IMG/VR virus record: IMGVR_UViG_3300043777_000065
Span: 1-45,943 of that record
DNA from: a virus
Reading direction: 5' to 3' (one strand)
Length of the DNA stretch: 45,943 nt
The notes beneath the pieces were generated by a model. That model was not told the DNA's origin, searched no databases, and saw only the letters and a list, made by a program, of their open reading frames with translations. Positions 33,389 through 40,893 of the stretch are shown here, one piece after another. The translations under genes and the position numbers were made by a program. Each line of letters begins with the position of its first letter. Within the stretch, counting starts at the first letter, position 1.

Positions 33389-33666
33389 CGCATCGATTCC
33401 TTGAGCTGGTGGCAGGAGTATGCGAATCGGGTGCGGAGAAAGTCGCTCGAATCGACAGCATCATGCAGCACCGCTGCATCGACCACGTGGCCGATATGAA
33501 AGACACTACCACCAATACTGGTAGCGAACCATTCAAATTCGTAAGCGTCGAATCCTTGAGCGTTGTAATTCGGCCGAAAGGCAACGCGCATCTCGCAATT
33601 CGGCGGGGCCTCTTGTTCCATCGCGGTGAAAACTTTGAGAAGCGCAACGCGGATATCGTCGCTCAT
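33385..33666 (-). CDS. Hypothetical protein
   Basis: 93 aa with overlaps on both sides. Helical start (DDIRVALLKVFTAMEQE), then strands rich in Phe and Tyr (YEFEWFATSIGGSVFHIGHVVD) and a closing helix. No family recognised. Confidence 0.62.
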   Translation of the reverse strand: MSDDIRVALLKVFTAMEQEAPPNCEMRVAFRPNYNAQGFDAYEFEWFATSIGGSVFHIGHVVDAAVLHDAVDSSDFLRTRFAYSCHQLKESMR

Positions 33667-34016
33667 CGCTGCACCAGTTTGCCGAAGGTATCGATCGCGG
33701 TGCAGAGCGATCCATGTATAAGCTTATAGCGCGTGCGGAGTTGTTCGATTTCTGCGACAAGAATGGCGTTTTGAGCCCGAAGCGCTTCGTTTTCTGAGCG
33801 CGTTTTCTCGATCTCCGCTTCACGGAGTGTAATTTGCTCACTCAGTGTCGTGAGGAGACCAGAATCCTCTGCACGCGCTTCAAGCGCCTCGACTTCCTCA
33901 GTCTTGCACCACTGACCATGCAATCGGACCGGAGGGCTCTCGTCGCAGATCATCGCGCCGCCGTCCGTAACGGCATATGCTGCAATCTCGAAGCGTTGGA
34001 TGCGTTTGCGGCTCAC
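33663..34016 (-). CDS. Coiled-coil protein
   Basis: 117 aa from a GTG at 34016 that overlaps the preceding stop as GTGA. N-terminal strands (VSRKRIQRFEIAAYAVTDGGAMI). A long coiled coil (LTTLSEQITLREAEIEKTRSENEALRAQN in outline) makes up most of the rest. It is probably dimeric. Function unknown. Confidence 0.65.
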   Translation of the reverse strand: MSRKRIQRFEIAAYAVTDGGAMICDESPPVRLHGQWCKTEEVEALEARAEDSGLLTTLSEQITLREAEIEKTRSENEALRAQNAILVAEIEQLRTRYKLIHGSLCTAIDTFGKLVQR

Positions 34017-34207
34017 GGTGCCGGCATCCCAACCGGCAGCGCCGCCTCCCTGCAAAAGCGGTGCTCGGGAGCGCCGCTCACATAGTCAATGCCGCCGCGA
34101 TCGAGCGCAGCATGTTGGCGGATCAGTGCGTAGTCCGCTGGCGTTCGCGGATTGTCGAAACATCCAGCGAGGGGGAGGAGGCACAGGGTCAGGAGGGCGA
34201 AACGCAT
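34013..34207 (-). CDS. Small lipoprotein
   Basis: 64 aa. LLTLCLLPLAGC is a good signal with lipobox and Cys16, leaving a 49-residue mature protein anchored in the envelope. It follows a two-span membrane protein in the same operon by 42 bases. Candidates are an outer-membrane spanin or a superinfection-exclusion lipoprotein. The early operon context favours exclusion, but neither is shown. Confidence 0.65.
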   Translation of the reverse strand: MRFALLTLCLLPLAGCFDNPRTPADYALIRQHAALDRGGIDYVSGAPEHRFCREAALPVGMPAP

Positions 34208-34249
34208 GCATGTTCCTTGGGTAGAGAGGATGGGGCGAAGTCGGAGTGT

Positions 34250-34441
34250 TTAGGCACGGCGGTAATGCAACTTTGCAGACAGGTCGACCCAAGCGGCATA
34301 GATGATGCAGGCCAATCCCCAATCACCATGGTGGTAATAGAGCAGCACACCGCCGAGGATGGCAAGACCAGCTGTGAAAAGAAACGTCATGAATTTGAGG
34401 AGCACCGTTGCTGCATACTCCGTCTGCGAGTTAGGCGTCAT
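34250..34441 (-). CDS. Two-span membrane protein
   Basis: 63 aa from the ATG at 34441, which overlaps the preceding stop. Hydrophobic segments at LLKFMTFLFTAGLAILGGVLLYY and WGLACIIYAAWVDLSA, separated by HHGD, and a basic tail (KLHYRRA). The size and topology fit small holin-like or exclusion proteins. Confidence 0.62.
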   Translation of the reverse strand: MTPNSQTEYAATVLLKFMTFLFTAGLAILGGVLLYYHHGDWGLACIIYAAWVDLSAKLHYRRA

Positions 34442-34641
34442 ACAAATGTCATCCATGCATTTTCGTCGCTCGCATCGTCGTCAAGGTACCAATCGGCCGC
34501 GCTGAGCGCTTCCTTCTCAGCTGTCGTCAACTCATCATTGAATTGAATACCGAGCACGTCGAGCCGCGTATACAGCTCGACATCGTGCGCTGCGGCGATC
34601 GCCATGGCGATGCCAATCTGAGCCGCCTTGTTATCCGCCAT
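34438..34641 (-). CDS. Hypothetical small acidic protein
   Basis: 67 aa, preceded by GAGGG at good spacing. Helical with an acidic end (TTAEKEALSAADWYLDDDASDEN). The EKEALSAA stretch recurs in the 25571-25798 product. Function unknown. Confidence 0.62.
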   Translation of the reverse strand: MADNKAAQIGIAMAIAAAHDVELYTRLDVLGIQFNDELTTAEKEALSAADWYLDDDASDENAWMTFV

Positions 34642-34674
34642 TGTGGTCCCTCTACCCTTTATAAAAATGAAGCG

Positions 34675-34697
34675 GCCCAGGGATTTTGCCCCTGGGC
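34675..34697 (-). terminator. Stem-loop terminator between early genes
   Basis: An 8-bp stem (GCCCAGGG / CCCTGGGC) encloses 7 bases. Read leftward it is followed after a few bases by ATTTTTA. It lies between the acidic-repeat gene and the rest of the leftward operon, so it may let the first gene be made in excess over the others. The remaining 34698-34835 shows no gene. Confidence 0.5.
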
Positions 34698-34835
34698 TGA
34701 CACTTCACGCTGAGAGTTTCTCCAGGAATTGAACTGTGTGCTCACCCTTAAAGTCTTGTCAGCTTGCTTCGGATCCGCATTCCAGCGTGTCAGACAACGA
34801 CAGTCTGCAGCATCCTCACTTGACCTTGGCCAAGG

Positions 34836-35372
34836 TCAGAGAGCCTTCACCCGCGCCAGGAACCCGGCGAGCTTCGCAGCCGGGATCTCCGAGACGTTCC
34901 CGGCTTTGTAGAGCTTGAGGAGCGCCGCGACCTTCGGCTTGGGCTTCGAGGAGATGGCCTTGAGCACGTCCTTCGCGCTCGGCGCGGCGGGAGCGGCCGG
35001 CTTGGCCGGGGCTGGGGCAGGCCGAGGAGAGGCCGCAGCGGGTCGCGGCCGGCTCTGTGCGGGCGCTGGGGCAGCCTCGGCCTCCGGATCGCTCCCATCG
35101 TCCTCCGGCGGGAGCTCGTCCGTCTCGCTCGCCGCATCGGTCTCAGGGTCTGCCGTCTCGGTTTCCGCCTCGGTCGTCTCGCTCTCGGGGTCCGCCGTCT
35201 CGGTTTCCGCCTCGGTCGTCTCGCTCTCGGGGTCTGCCGTCTCAGCGGCCGGCGTTGCATCATCTGCAACGGTCTCGGCGTCTGGCTTGAACTCGCGCAG
35301 CGAGAGCATCAAGGCGGAGAGCGCCGAGAGGAGATTGTCGAGCGCGATGGCTTGCTTGGACTTGCGACCCAT
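34836..35372 (-). CDS. Acidic tandem-repeat protein, first early gene
   Basis: 178 aa. A basic start (MGRKSKQAIALDNLLSALSAL) is followed by a strongly acidic region with tandem 14-residue units (ETADPESETTEAET twice, then a partial copy). A Pro/Ala linker and a basic, probably folded C-terminus (KDVLKAISSKPKPKVAALLKLYKAGN...) complete it. It is the first product of the leftward transcript, placed before a terminator-like hairpin, so it should be abundant early. An acidic arm on a small domain could mimic DNA or bind a host factor; this is speculation. Confidence 0.65.
   Translation of the reverse strand: MGRKSKQAIALDNLLSALSALMLSLREFKPDAETVADDATPAAETADPESETTEAETETADPESETTEAETETADPETDAASETDELPPEDDGSDPEAEAAPAPAQSRPRPAAASPRPAPAPAKPAAPAAPSAKDVLKAISSKPKPKVAALLKLYKAGNVSEIPAAKLAGFLARVKAL
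35152..35235. repeat. 42-bp tandem repeat inside the acidic-protein gene
   Basis: Two nearly identical 42-bp units (35152-35193 and 35194-35235), followed by a partial third copy. They encode the repeated 14-residue acidic unit. Near-identity at the base level shows a recent expansion, so copy number may vary between relatives. Confidence 0.8.
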
Positions 35373-35414
35373 GGAGGAGGCCTTTTTGTATAACGGGGTT
35401 GGGGTATGGGCGCC

Positions 35415-35461
35415 TTTCTAAAGCCGGAGTCCGTGAAGTCAAAAGGAAAACCGATATTGGG
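35415..35461 (-). promoter_or_regulatory. Leftward early promoter with operator copy
   Basis: On the minus strand, -35 TTGACT (35437-35442), 16-bp spacer, -10 TAGAAA (35415-35420), leading to the 35372 gene. Just upstream lies ACCGATATTGGG (35450-35461), an operator-like copy with one mismatch in the right arm. It sits between this promoter and the divergent primase-helicase gene, so one protein could control both early transcripts. For the rightward gene only a weak pair (TTGCAA 35481-35486, TAGGTT 35504-35509) is seen. Confidence 0.5.
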
Positions 35462-35524
35462 CTATCGACCATCTCAGCTCTTGCAATCCTGCTGTCCGTT
35501 GCCTAGGTTCGCCGCTTCCGCCCT

Positions 35525-37888
35525 ATGCCCGATATCCTGCTGTCCGTCTCGCCCTCCGCGACGGAACCGGTTGCCCGCACGATTGCGCTTGACGCGCTGC
35601 CGTACGCCCTCTGCGGGGCCATGGATGTCTGCGGCTCGATCGAAAAGACGAGGGCTTACCGAAGGAATCCCTGCGACCGGACCAAGCGGGCATGCGTCAT
35701 GCTTCATCCTGGGGGAACGTTCACGAGCGGCGCGATGGCATCTGCCAAGACGCTGGAGACGTGCTCGAACCTCGCCGCGATCGATATCGATCATGGCAGC
35801 GATGGACGCGCACTGATCGTCGAGGATTGCGCCGAGCTGAGGAAGCGGCTGGAGAGCGATCGGCACGTGCGATTGCTCGCCCCCTCCATGAGCGGCAAGC
35901 TGTGGGGATTGGTGGCGCTTGAGGGCGAGCGTGCCGGCGCCTGGCGAGCGGCATCGGCCTACTTCGCACAGTATTATGCGATCGATGTTGGCAGCCAAGG
36001 CGACATCAGACGGGGCCGCTTCCTGGTGGCCGACGCGGGCATTGATGATGTCGTGATGGCGGAGAGCTCCGAGCCGTTCATTGCGCAATGGGAGAAGGAG
36101 GACGAGTCGGCCCAGCCAGAGGATTGGACCCGCTCCACCAGGATCGATCTGACGCGCGAGGAGCTCGCGGCGATGCTGGCTTATATCGACCCATTTTGCG
36201 ATATGGTCGAATGGGTCCGCCGGCTCGGCTGCATCAAGGCTCAGCTCGGTGAAGATGGCGCAGCGCTCGCGGAGAAATGGTCACGCGGTGAGCTCCTGAA
36301 GGAAGGGCTCGCACGCGGCCGATCGCATTACGATGACGCACGTTTCCAATCGGCCTGGCGATCGCTCAAGCGGCAGGGCGCCACGGCCAAGACGCTCGTA
36401 ATGCTGGCGCATGCCGCAGGGTATCAGAAACACGCGCCGGATGTCGACCCCAAGACGTTGATCTGGACCGAGCGCACAGCAGTGCGGCTCAAATGGCATC
36501 ATGACTTTGTCATGCGCGACAATGGCAAGGTGGGGTTTGTCCACGTGCCAACGCGCAAGGATTATAGCTCAGAGGGCCTCGATCTCGTCTACGGCCGCTA
36601 TCTCCTGACGGACGAGCAACGGAAGAAAGGCAAGGTGCGGCCTGCCATCGCGCCATCGGATGTCATCGCCAATGTGCTGCGCGTGCCAACCATTGGCGAT
36701 GATGTCTTCCGACCCGGCATGCCGGCGTTGATCGAGGAGCACGGAAAGCGTTATCTGAATCTCTGGCAGGAGGACGGCCCGGCGCCTGTGGGGGAAGCGG
36801 ATTGGAGCGATGAGGAGCGAGCGGACGTGCAATGCATGAAGGATCATCTTGACTGGTTGCTCGGTCCTGAGCATGCCCGCATCTTGGTCGCATTCCTGGC
36901 GATGGTTGTCCAGCGTGTCGGCCGCGTGCAGTGGTGCCCGCTCCTGGTTGGGCCGGATGGATGCGGGAAAACGATCGTCGCCAAGATGATGCGGGCGATG
37001 CTCGGCCGCAATGCGACTCAGATCGATGCACCATCCGTCATGACATCGCAATTCAACGATTTTGCCGCCGGGCACGAATTCGCTGCGTTGGAGGAAGTCA
37101 AGTCGACCGACAAGCCGAGCGATCACGGCGGCGAGGTCTTGGACAAGATGAAGCCTTTGATAACGAATGAGTATGTGACGTGGCATCGGAAGGGTAAACC
37201 GGCTTTCTCGATCGAGAATATGCAAACCTATTTTGCCTCGACGAATCATACCGACGCGCTCAAGCTGACGAGCAATGATCGCCGCTGGTGCCCGCTGCGA
37301 GCGCGCTTCGGCACGCAAGCCGAGTATCGCGCAAATCTCGACGCCATGGCAACGAGCTATGGAGCATACTTCGCACGGCTGCATCTGGCGGTTGAACGCT
37401 CTCCGGCGGCAATGCGCGGCTGGCTTGCGGGCGTGCGCTTCGAGGCGGGGATGCGCTTCGATGCTCCACAGACCGAGGACCGGGCAGAGATGATTGCCAT
37501 CAACCAGAGTGACCTTGATACGGCAATCGATCGATATCTTGCCCGCACGGTGGCAGGGGGCATGCCCGCAGACCAAGGAAAACCGATTCTCGTCAATGTG
37601 ACGGAGCTCAAAAAGCACTTATCCAGCGAATTCAACGAGGACGGACAGACCGGGACGACCTATCCCAACCTTTCCGGACAGGGGTTGGCACGGCGCATCA
37701 TTGCGCGCGGATATCGAAGCCTCGGGAACTCGATTTACTGGAATGGACAGCGCAATCTGTGCTTTGCCATCCTCATGTCGCACTACGACAAAGCTGTAAG
37801 TGCCACTAACGCAATACGCTCCGTATTCGAGGAAATCAGTTTGCCTTTGCAAAAGTCAAAGCCAGACAAAGCCAGACAAAGCCAGTAA
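35525..37888 (+). CDS. Primase-helicase (VirE/BT4734-like N-terminus + SF3-type helicase)
   Basis: 787 aa. Residues about 20-185 match the BT4734-like/VirE N-terminal domain. CSNLAAIDIDHGSDGRAL holds the acidic pair, SMSGKLWGLVALEG the S-G-K loop, and RRGRFLVADAGI the end of the domain. The middle includes the linker TARSH-type region. The helicase has Walker A GPDGCGKT (476-483), Walker B-like FAALEEVKS, and sensor region YFASTNHTDALKLTSNDRRW. The protein should recognise the origin, unwind it and prime synthesis. The candidate origin begins in its last codons. Confidence 0.85.
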   Translation: MPDILLSVSPSATEPVARTIALDALPYALCGAMDVCGSIEKTRAYRRNPCDRTKRACVMLHPGGTFTSGAMASAKTLETCSNLAAIDIDHGSDGRALIVEDCAELRKRLESDRHVRLLAPSMSGKLWGLVALEGERAGAWRAASAYFAQYYAIDVGSQGDIRRGRFLVADAGIDDVVMAESSEPFIAQWEKEDESAQPEDWTRSTRIDLTREELAAMLAYIDPFCDMVEWVRRLGCIKAQLGEDGAALAEKWSRGELLKEGLARGRSHYDDARFQSAWRSLKRQGATAKTLVMLAHAAGYQKHAPDVDPKTLIWTERTAVRLKWHHDFVMRDNGKVGFVHVPTRKDYSSEGLDLVYGRYLLTDEQRKKGKVRPAIAPSDVIANVLRVPTIGDDVFRPGMPALIEEHGKRYLNLWQEDGPAPVGEADWSDEERADVQCMKDHLDWLLGPEHARILVAFLAMVVQRVGRVQWCPLLVGPDGCGKTIVAKMMRAMLGRNATQIDAPSVMTSQFNDFAAGHEFAALEEVKSTDKPSDHGGEVLDKMKPLITNEYVTWHRKGKPAFSIENMQTYFASTNHTDALKLTSNDRRWCPLRARFGTQAEYRANLDAMATSYGAYFARLHLAVERSPAAMRGWLAGVRFEAGMRFDAPQTEDRAEMIAINQSDLDTAIDRYLARTVAGGMPADQGKPILVNVTELKKHLSSEFNEDGQTGTTYPNLSGQGLARRIIARGYRSLGNSIYWNGQRNLCFAILMSHYDKAVSATNAIRSVFEEISLPLQKSKPDKARQSQ

Positions 37889-38147
37889 CTTCCAAAAAAT
37901 AAACCCGAATAGGAATAAAAAATGAAATCAAAGCCAGCAAGCCAGACACAAAGCCAGACAAAGGCAAACTCCAGCGTTTTACAGGTTGTTTTGCTTGTTT
38001 TTACTCTATTTTACTGGCTTACTGGCTTTAAAATAGAAAATTGCTCTAGGAGACAAACCGAAGCCTATTCGGGTTTATTCGCTCCGCAGCCTTGGTGGAG
38101 CGCGCGTCCAGGCTCTCAACCCAAAACAAAGCCAGTAAGCCAGTAAC
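37858..38147. other. Candidate replication origin (iterons + inverted repeats)
   Basis: This AT-rich region contains ten GCCAG iterons, usually as AAGCCAG. Eight are direct (37861, 37871, 37881, 37933, 37941, 37953, 38131, 38139) and two inverted (38014, 38022). Many are spaced 8-12 bp, near one helical turn. A perfect 19-bp inverted repeat, AAAGCCAGTAAGCCAGTAA, pairs 38011-38029 with 38128-38146. A 16-bp one, AATAAACCCGAATAGG, pairs 37899-37914 with about 38061-38076. An AT-rich stretch between the arms (37976-38040) could melt. It lies directly after the primase-helicase gene, like P4-type origins. Confidence 0.65.
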
Positions 38148-38167
38148 TTCGAGGGAAATCCGAGCTT

Positions 38168-38452
38168 ATGAACAACGAGGCAAAAGGACTTACGACGATG
38201 GCACCGATTGACCCTGTACGCGAGTCCATGTTCCCTGATGGGGGCAAAGCCCTGTCGGCCTGGCTTGATGGTGGATGGCGACCGGGCGCCCCGCCCTTCG
38301 ATCGTGTGAGCCCGCTGCATGTCTGGCAGGCTGCGCTGGGCTACAAGAGCAAGGCGGGATGGGTCCAGCTTGAAGCGATCAATCGGCAGCTCGCGCTTCT
38401 CGGTTGGAGCAAGGTCGGGAACTATTTCTATAGGCCCCTCAAGGTCTCGTGA
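38168..38452 (+). CDS. Small winged-helix-like protein next to the origin
   Basis: 94 aa from the ATG at 38168; an ATG at 38198 with AAAAGGAC upstream is a good alternative. The C-terminal half (VWQAALGYKSKAGWVQLEAINRQLALLGWSKVGNYFYRPLKV in outline) resembles the winged-helix domain that closes many phage VirE-type helicases (L..LGW...R...). It looks like a separated DNA-binding domain. Lying next to the iterons, it may help origin recognition. Confidence 0.6.
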   Translation: MNNEAKGLTTMAPIDPVRESMFPDGGKALSAWLDGGWRPGAPPFDRVSPLHVWQAALGYKSKAGWVQLEAINRQLALLGWSKVGNYFYRPLKVS

Positions 38453-38734
38453 ATGGCGATCCTCATGTATCCCGATCGGCAACCGAAGCGCGTCGAGCCG
38501 ATCGGGGATCGCTTCACGCAAGATGCGCTGGTCTTCCTCATCGGAGAGGGCTGCACTGCTGTTGAGCTCATCCCCTTGGGGGACGTGACCATGTGCCTTG
38601 TCGTCGATATGTTCGCAGCGAAAAGCGGCAAGCCGCGCAACCGCATGGCATCGTGCTCAACCCAATATCGGGAAATCCGTGGAAACGCGCTTCTTGTCAC
38701 TTACCGTGAATTAGGCCACAACCTCGGAGATTGA
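38453..38734 (+). CDS. DUF3846-like protein
   Basis: 93 aa, starting directly after the preceding stop. Pattern ILMYPDRQPKRVEPIGDRF, then GEGCTAVELIPLGDVTMCLVVDMFAAKSGKPRNRMA, then IRGNALLVTYRELG. This matches DUF3846, a family of about 100 residues found widely in phages and plasmids ('G.iE.v.l', 'glp.N..A', 'i.G.aliv'). Function is unknown. A CCCAATATCGGG sequence at 38661-38672 inside the gene resembles the phage operator but may be chance. Confidence 0.6.
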   Translation: MAILMYPDRQPKRVEPIGDRFTQDALVFLIGEGCTAVELIPLGDVTMCLVVDMFAAKSGKPRNRMASCSTQYREIRGNALLVTYRELGHNLGD

Positions 38735-38737
38735 TCC

Positions 38738-39064
38738 ATGCCTCAGCTCTCGCCATGCACGCAACACGTCCTGGGCTCCTATCGAGCGCAGACGAAATCC
38801 TTTTCGTGCGGACGCTGCGCACAGCCGCTCACGGACAAGGAAGTCCAGGAGATCAATTTCCGTATGCGCGCAGCCAAGACCAAGGCTCAAGCGCAGATCG
38901 CCGTGGAGGTTGATCGCATCATGAAGGAGGCCAAAGCGCGCGAGGCGGAGCAAGAGCGGCAGTATCAGGAATGGCTCAAGACGCAGCCGGCGGATGTGCA
39001 GGCTTTCGAGAAAGCCAAGGCGGATGCAGCCAAGGCGAAGACTGAGAGCAAGCCGAAGACATGA
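38738..39064 (+). CDS. Charged helical protein with N-terminal Cys knuckle
   Basis: 108 aa. CTQHVLGSY...FSCGRCAQPLTDKE gives C...C-x2-C near the N-terminus, possibly with His for zinc. A long Ala/Lys/Glu/Gln helix to the end follows. Ends with an ATGA overlap. Function unknown. Confidence 0.6.
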   Translation: MPQLSPCTQHVLGSYRAQTKSFSCGRCAQPLTDKEVQEINFRMRAAKTKAQAQIAVEVDRIMKEAKAREAEQERQYQEWLKTQPADVQAFEKAKADAAKAKTESKPKT

Positions 39065-39306
39065 GCGAACCAGATACTATCTACGTTTTTGCACAGCCGC
39101 TCATGCTTGATGGCCACGATTCGCCGCATCCGAAGTGGACTCCTGCGCGCATTCTCGCTCACCTTGCCGAGATAGGTGCACCGCTGCGTTTGCGTTTTTA
39201 CTTTTGGTGCAAGTGGAAGCTGTATGGCGATCATCGGGCGTTCACCACGTCCTATCTACCTTGGTTTGTCGGCCGACCGTTTTGTGTGGTTCACTACATT
39301 CCATGA
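39061..39306 (+). CDS. Small aromatic-rich protein
   Basis: 81 aa, overlapping both neighbours by 4 bases. Rich in Phe, Tyr and Trp in the C-terminal half (LRFYFWCKWKLYGDHRAFTTSYLPWFVGRPFCVVHYIP in outline), with a helical middle. Function unknown; a membrane-edge role is possible. Confidence 0.55.
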   Translation: MSEPDTIYVFAQPLMLDGHDSPHPKWTPARILAHLAEIGAPLRLRFYFWCKWKLYGDHRAFTTSYLPWFVGRPFCVVHYIP

Positions 39307-39830
39307 AGCTCGCTGCGCTCCTCTGTCCTGGTCCATCGCTGCGCAAGGGGTTGAAGTATCCCTACTTCATGCCATGGCTCGGCGGACACGATCCGCTGGT
39401 CTTGTGCGTCAACAAGGCGCGGCATGCGATCGATCGCCACGACTGGTGGATTGCAGGGGATGCAGGTCGCAATGCTGAACCCGAGTCCATCACCGATGCG
39501 CGCACCTATCAATCTGCATTCTGCAATCGAGCGGTGCCAGGCGGCAGGACTAAGCTCTGGTCGTCGCTCGGCATCCCGCCCGAACAGTACAGCGCTGTGG
39601 CTGCACTGCACCTTGCGGCGCATCTCCTCTGCACGCATGTCGTGGTCGAGGGGGCGGACATGCATGGTGATCGGTACTATGATGGATCAACAAGCGACAA
39701 TTTGAACAACGAGCGGTGGGCGCGTGAACGATATGAATGGAATATGACTGTCGGCGCATTGAAATTCAGAGGCATTGACGTAGTGCAATTGAACAATGCC
39801 GAAGCGAGTCGGGGAAGGCTAGTGATATGA
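39303..39830 (+). CDS. CPGPSL-motif protein (sialyltransferase / DUF115-like fold)
   Basis: 175 aa from the ATG at 39303, which overlaps the preceding stop. It opens MKLAALLCPGPSLRKG; a G-x-G-P-S-L loop after a first strand is the nucleotide-sugar loop of DUF115/GT42-type proteins common in phages. WWIAGDAGRNAEPES and CTHVVVEGADMHGDRYYDG follow as later strands with acidic loops. It could modify a sugar or nucleotide. The family call is by motif only. Confidence 0.5.
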   Translation: MKLAALLCPGPSLRKGLKYPYFMPWLGGHDPLVLCVNKARHAIDRHDWWIAGDAGRNAEPESITDARTYQSAFCNRAVPGGRTKLWSSLGIPPEQYSAVAALHLAAHLLCTHVVVEGADMHGDRYYDGSTSDNLNNERWARERYEWNMTVGALKFRGIDVVQLNNAEASRGRLVI

Positions 39831-40264
39831 ATGAGCGATGGAAGCCAATACCAGGATGGCCAGAGAATGAAGCGAGTTCGCTTGGGCGTATTCGGTATAG
39901 AGGCAAACTCCGTAAGCTCAGCGTGCATAGATCAGGGTATAACAAGATTACTCTTAACACTAGAGGCTTGACAAAAAGAAACACATATAAGGTGCATTCT
40001 TTGATAGCTTTAGCGTTTCTAGGTAAGCGCCCACAAGGTTATGATGTTATGCATATAGATGGTACTCGCACTAATAACAAATTGAATAATTTAAAATATG
40101 GTACCCGCTCTGAGAATATGCTGCATGCGGCTGCACAGCGCAGAGTAGGCAGTGCGCGCATTGTATCTGATCACATAGACCATGTGCGTGCGCGGCATTA
40201 CTACAGGACGACAGCTATTAAGTATAATAAAAAGAATCATCGTAAGACTAGAGGCGCTGCATGA
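39827..40264 (+). CDS. NUMOD4-HNH homing endonuclease
   Basis: 145 aa. The NUMOD4 start (MNERWKPIPGWPENEASSLGRIRY in outline) is followed by an HNH_3 core: YKVHSLIALAFLGKRP and VMHIDGTRTNNKLNNLKYGTRSEN, giving H57, H76/D78 and Asn 83-88. A basic C-terminus recognises DNA. The gene is clearly AT-richer than both sides and uses codons such as ATA, TTA and AGA that are rare in neighbours, so it was probably acquired. It overlaps the preceding stop by ATGA and is intact. Confidence 0.9.
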   Translation: MNERWKPIPGWPENEASSLGRIRYRGKLRKLSVHRSGYNKITLNTRGLTKRNTYKVHSLIALAFLGKRPQGYDVMHIDGTRTNNKLNNLKYGTRSENMLHAAAQRRVGSARIVSDHIDHVRARHYYRTTAIKYNKKNHRKTRGAA

Positions 40265-40465
40265 TGCGAAGTCCTTTATTGTATCATGTTCCCTTCGATA
40301 ATTCAATATTTAATTTATCGATTCAACTATTGAACAAAGATTACGGGTCCTTGGGGCGCAGTTGCGAGCCGATTGGACCGCGGCGCGGATCACGTCAAAA
40401 TATGCCGGGTAAAAGTTGCGAATTGATAAAGCACATTGAACATACGAAACATAAGGCTAACTTAT
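40265..40465. other. Intergenic AT-rich stretch after the HNH gene
   Basis: About 200 bases with no convincing gene. The first 80 bases share the AT-rich composition of the HNH gene. A GC-rich patch (GGACCGCGGCGCGGATC, 40376-40392) in the middle could form a weak hairpin. The rest is AT-rich again up to TAAGGCTAAC before the 40466 start. A promoter is possible but no clear -35/-10 pair stands out. Confidence 0.4.
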
Positions 40466-40663
40466 ATGCAAAACGCTGACTCAATCGACCAGCGCGACAC
40501 GCTCTATCTCGCGGAGACCTTGCGCGAGCTGTATGCGCTTTACAAAGATGGTCATTCCAGCAGTCTCAACAACGACCTACTTCCGTGCATGAAAACGATC
40601 ATCGAAACCATCCGTTTGCGCGCGTCGCTCGTCTCGGTTGCGACCGAGGATGCCAAGCCATGA
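40466..40663 (+). CDS. Hypothetical small helical protein
   Basis: 65 aa. The ATG at 40466 (MQNADSIDQRD) is preferred over one 30 bases upstream because TAAGG lies before it and the earlier codons look non-coding. Helical (TLYLAETLRELYALYKDG and CMKTIIETIRLRASL). The stop overlaps the next start. Function unknown. Confidence 0.6.
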   Translation: MQNADSIDQRDTLYLAETLRELYALYKDGHSSSLNNDLLPCMKTIIETIRLRASLVSVATEDAKP

Positions 40664-40893
40664 CGAATCCCAGTCAACCGATCGCTGCCTATCGCCGCGA
40701 TATCGGCCCCGTCTTTGTCACGGTCGACACGAAACAGTGGCTGTACGGCAAGCTCGCGCGCCGCTTCAATCGCGTTGTCCTCGCCCGGCTCGGTGACGAT
40801 GATGCGTGGGAAGCGTGCGAGAGCGGCGAGATGCTGGAGCTCGCCGGTTCGCGTGTGGTCTCCTTCCGCGTGCCGGATTATCAACCGCGATGA
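40660..40893 (+). CDS. Hypothetical small protein
   Basis: 77 aa with ATGA overlaps on both sides. Strands and a helix (VFVTVDTKQWLYGKLARRFNRVVLARL), ending SRVVSFRVPDYQPR. It lies in the small-gene group leading to terminase. No family recognised. Confidence 0.62.
   Translation: MTNPSQPIAAYRRDIGPVFVTVDTKQWLYGKLARRFNRVVLARLGDDDAWEACESGEMLELAGSRVVSFRVPDYQPR

Noticed and set aside
35487-35547. 13-base direct repeat TCCTGCTGTCCGT before and inside the primase-helicase start
   Set aside because: Only two copies, one in coding sequence, with no link to a promoter or operator; may be chance.
37922-38146. Open frame of 74 codons inside the iteron region, with AGGAA upstream and one hydrophobic stretch
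   Set aside because: Its codons are mostly the GCCAG/CTGGC repeats read in frame, and the composition follows the repeats and not protein selection. I treat it as origin sequence, though a dual role cannot be excluded.
40261-40479. Open frame of 72 codons overlapping the HNH stop
   Set aside because: No ribosome site, odd composition, and it runs over the better-supported start at 40466.
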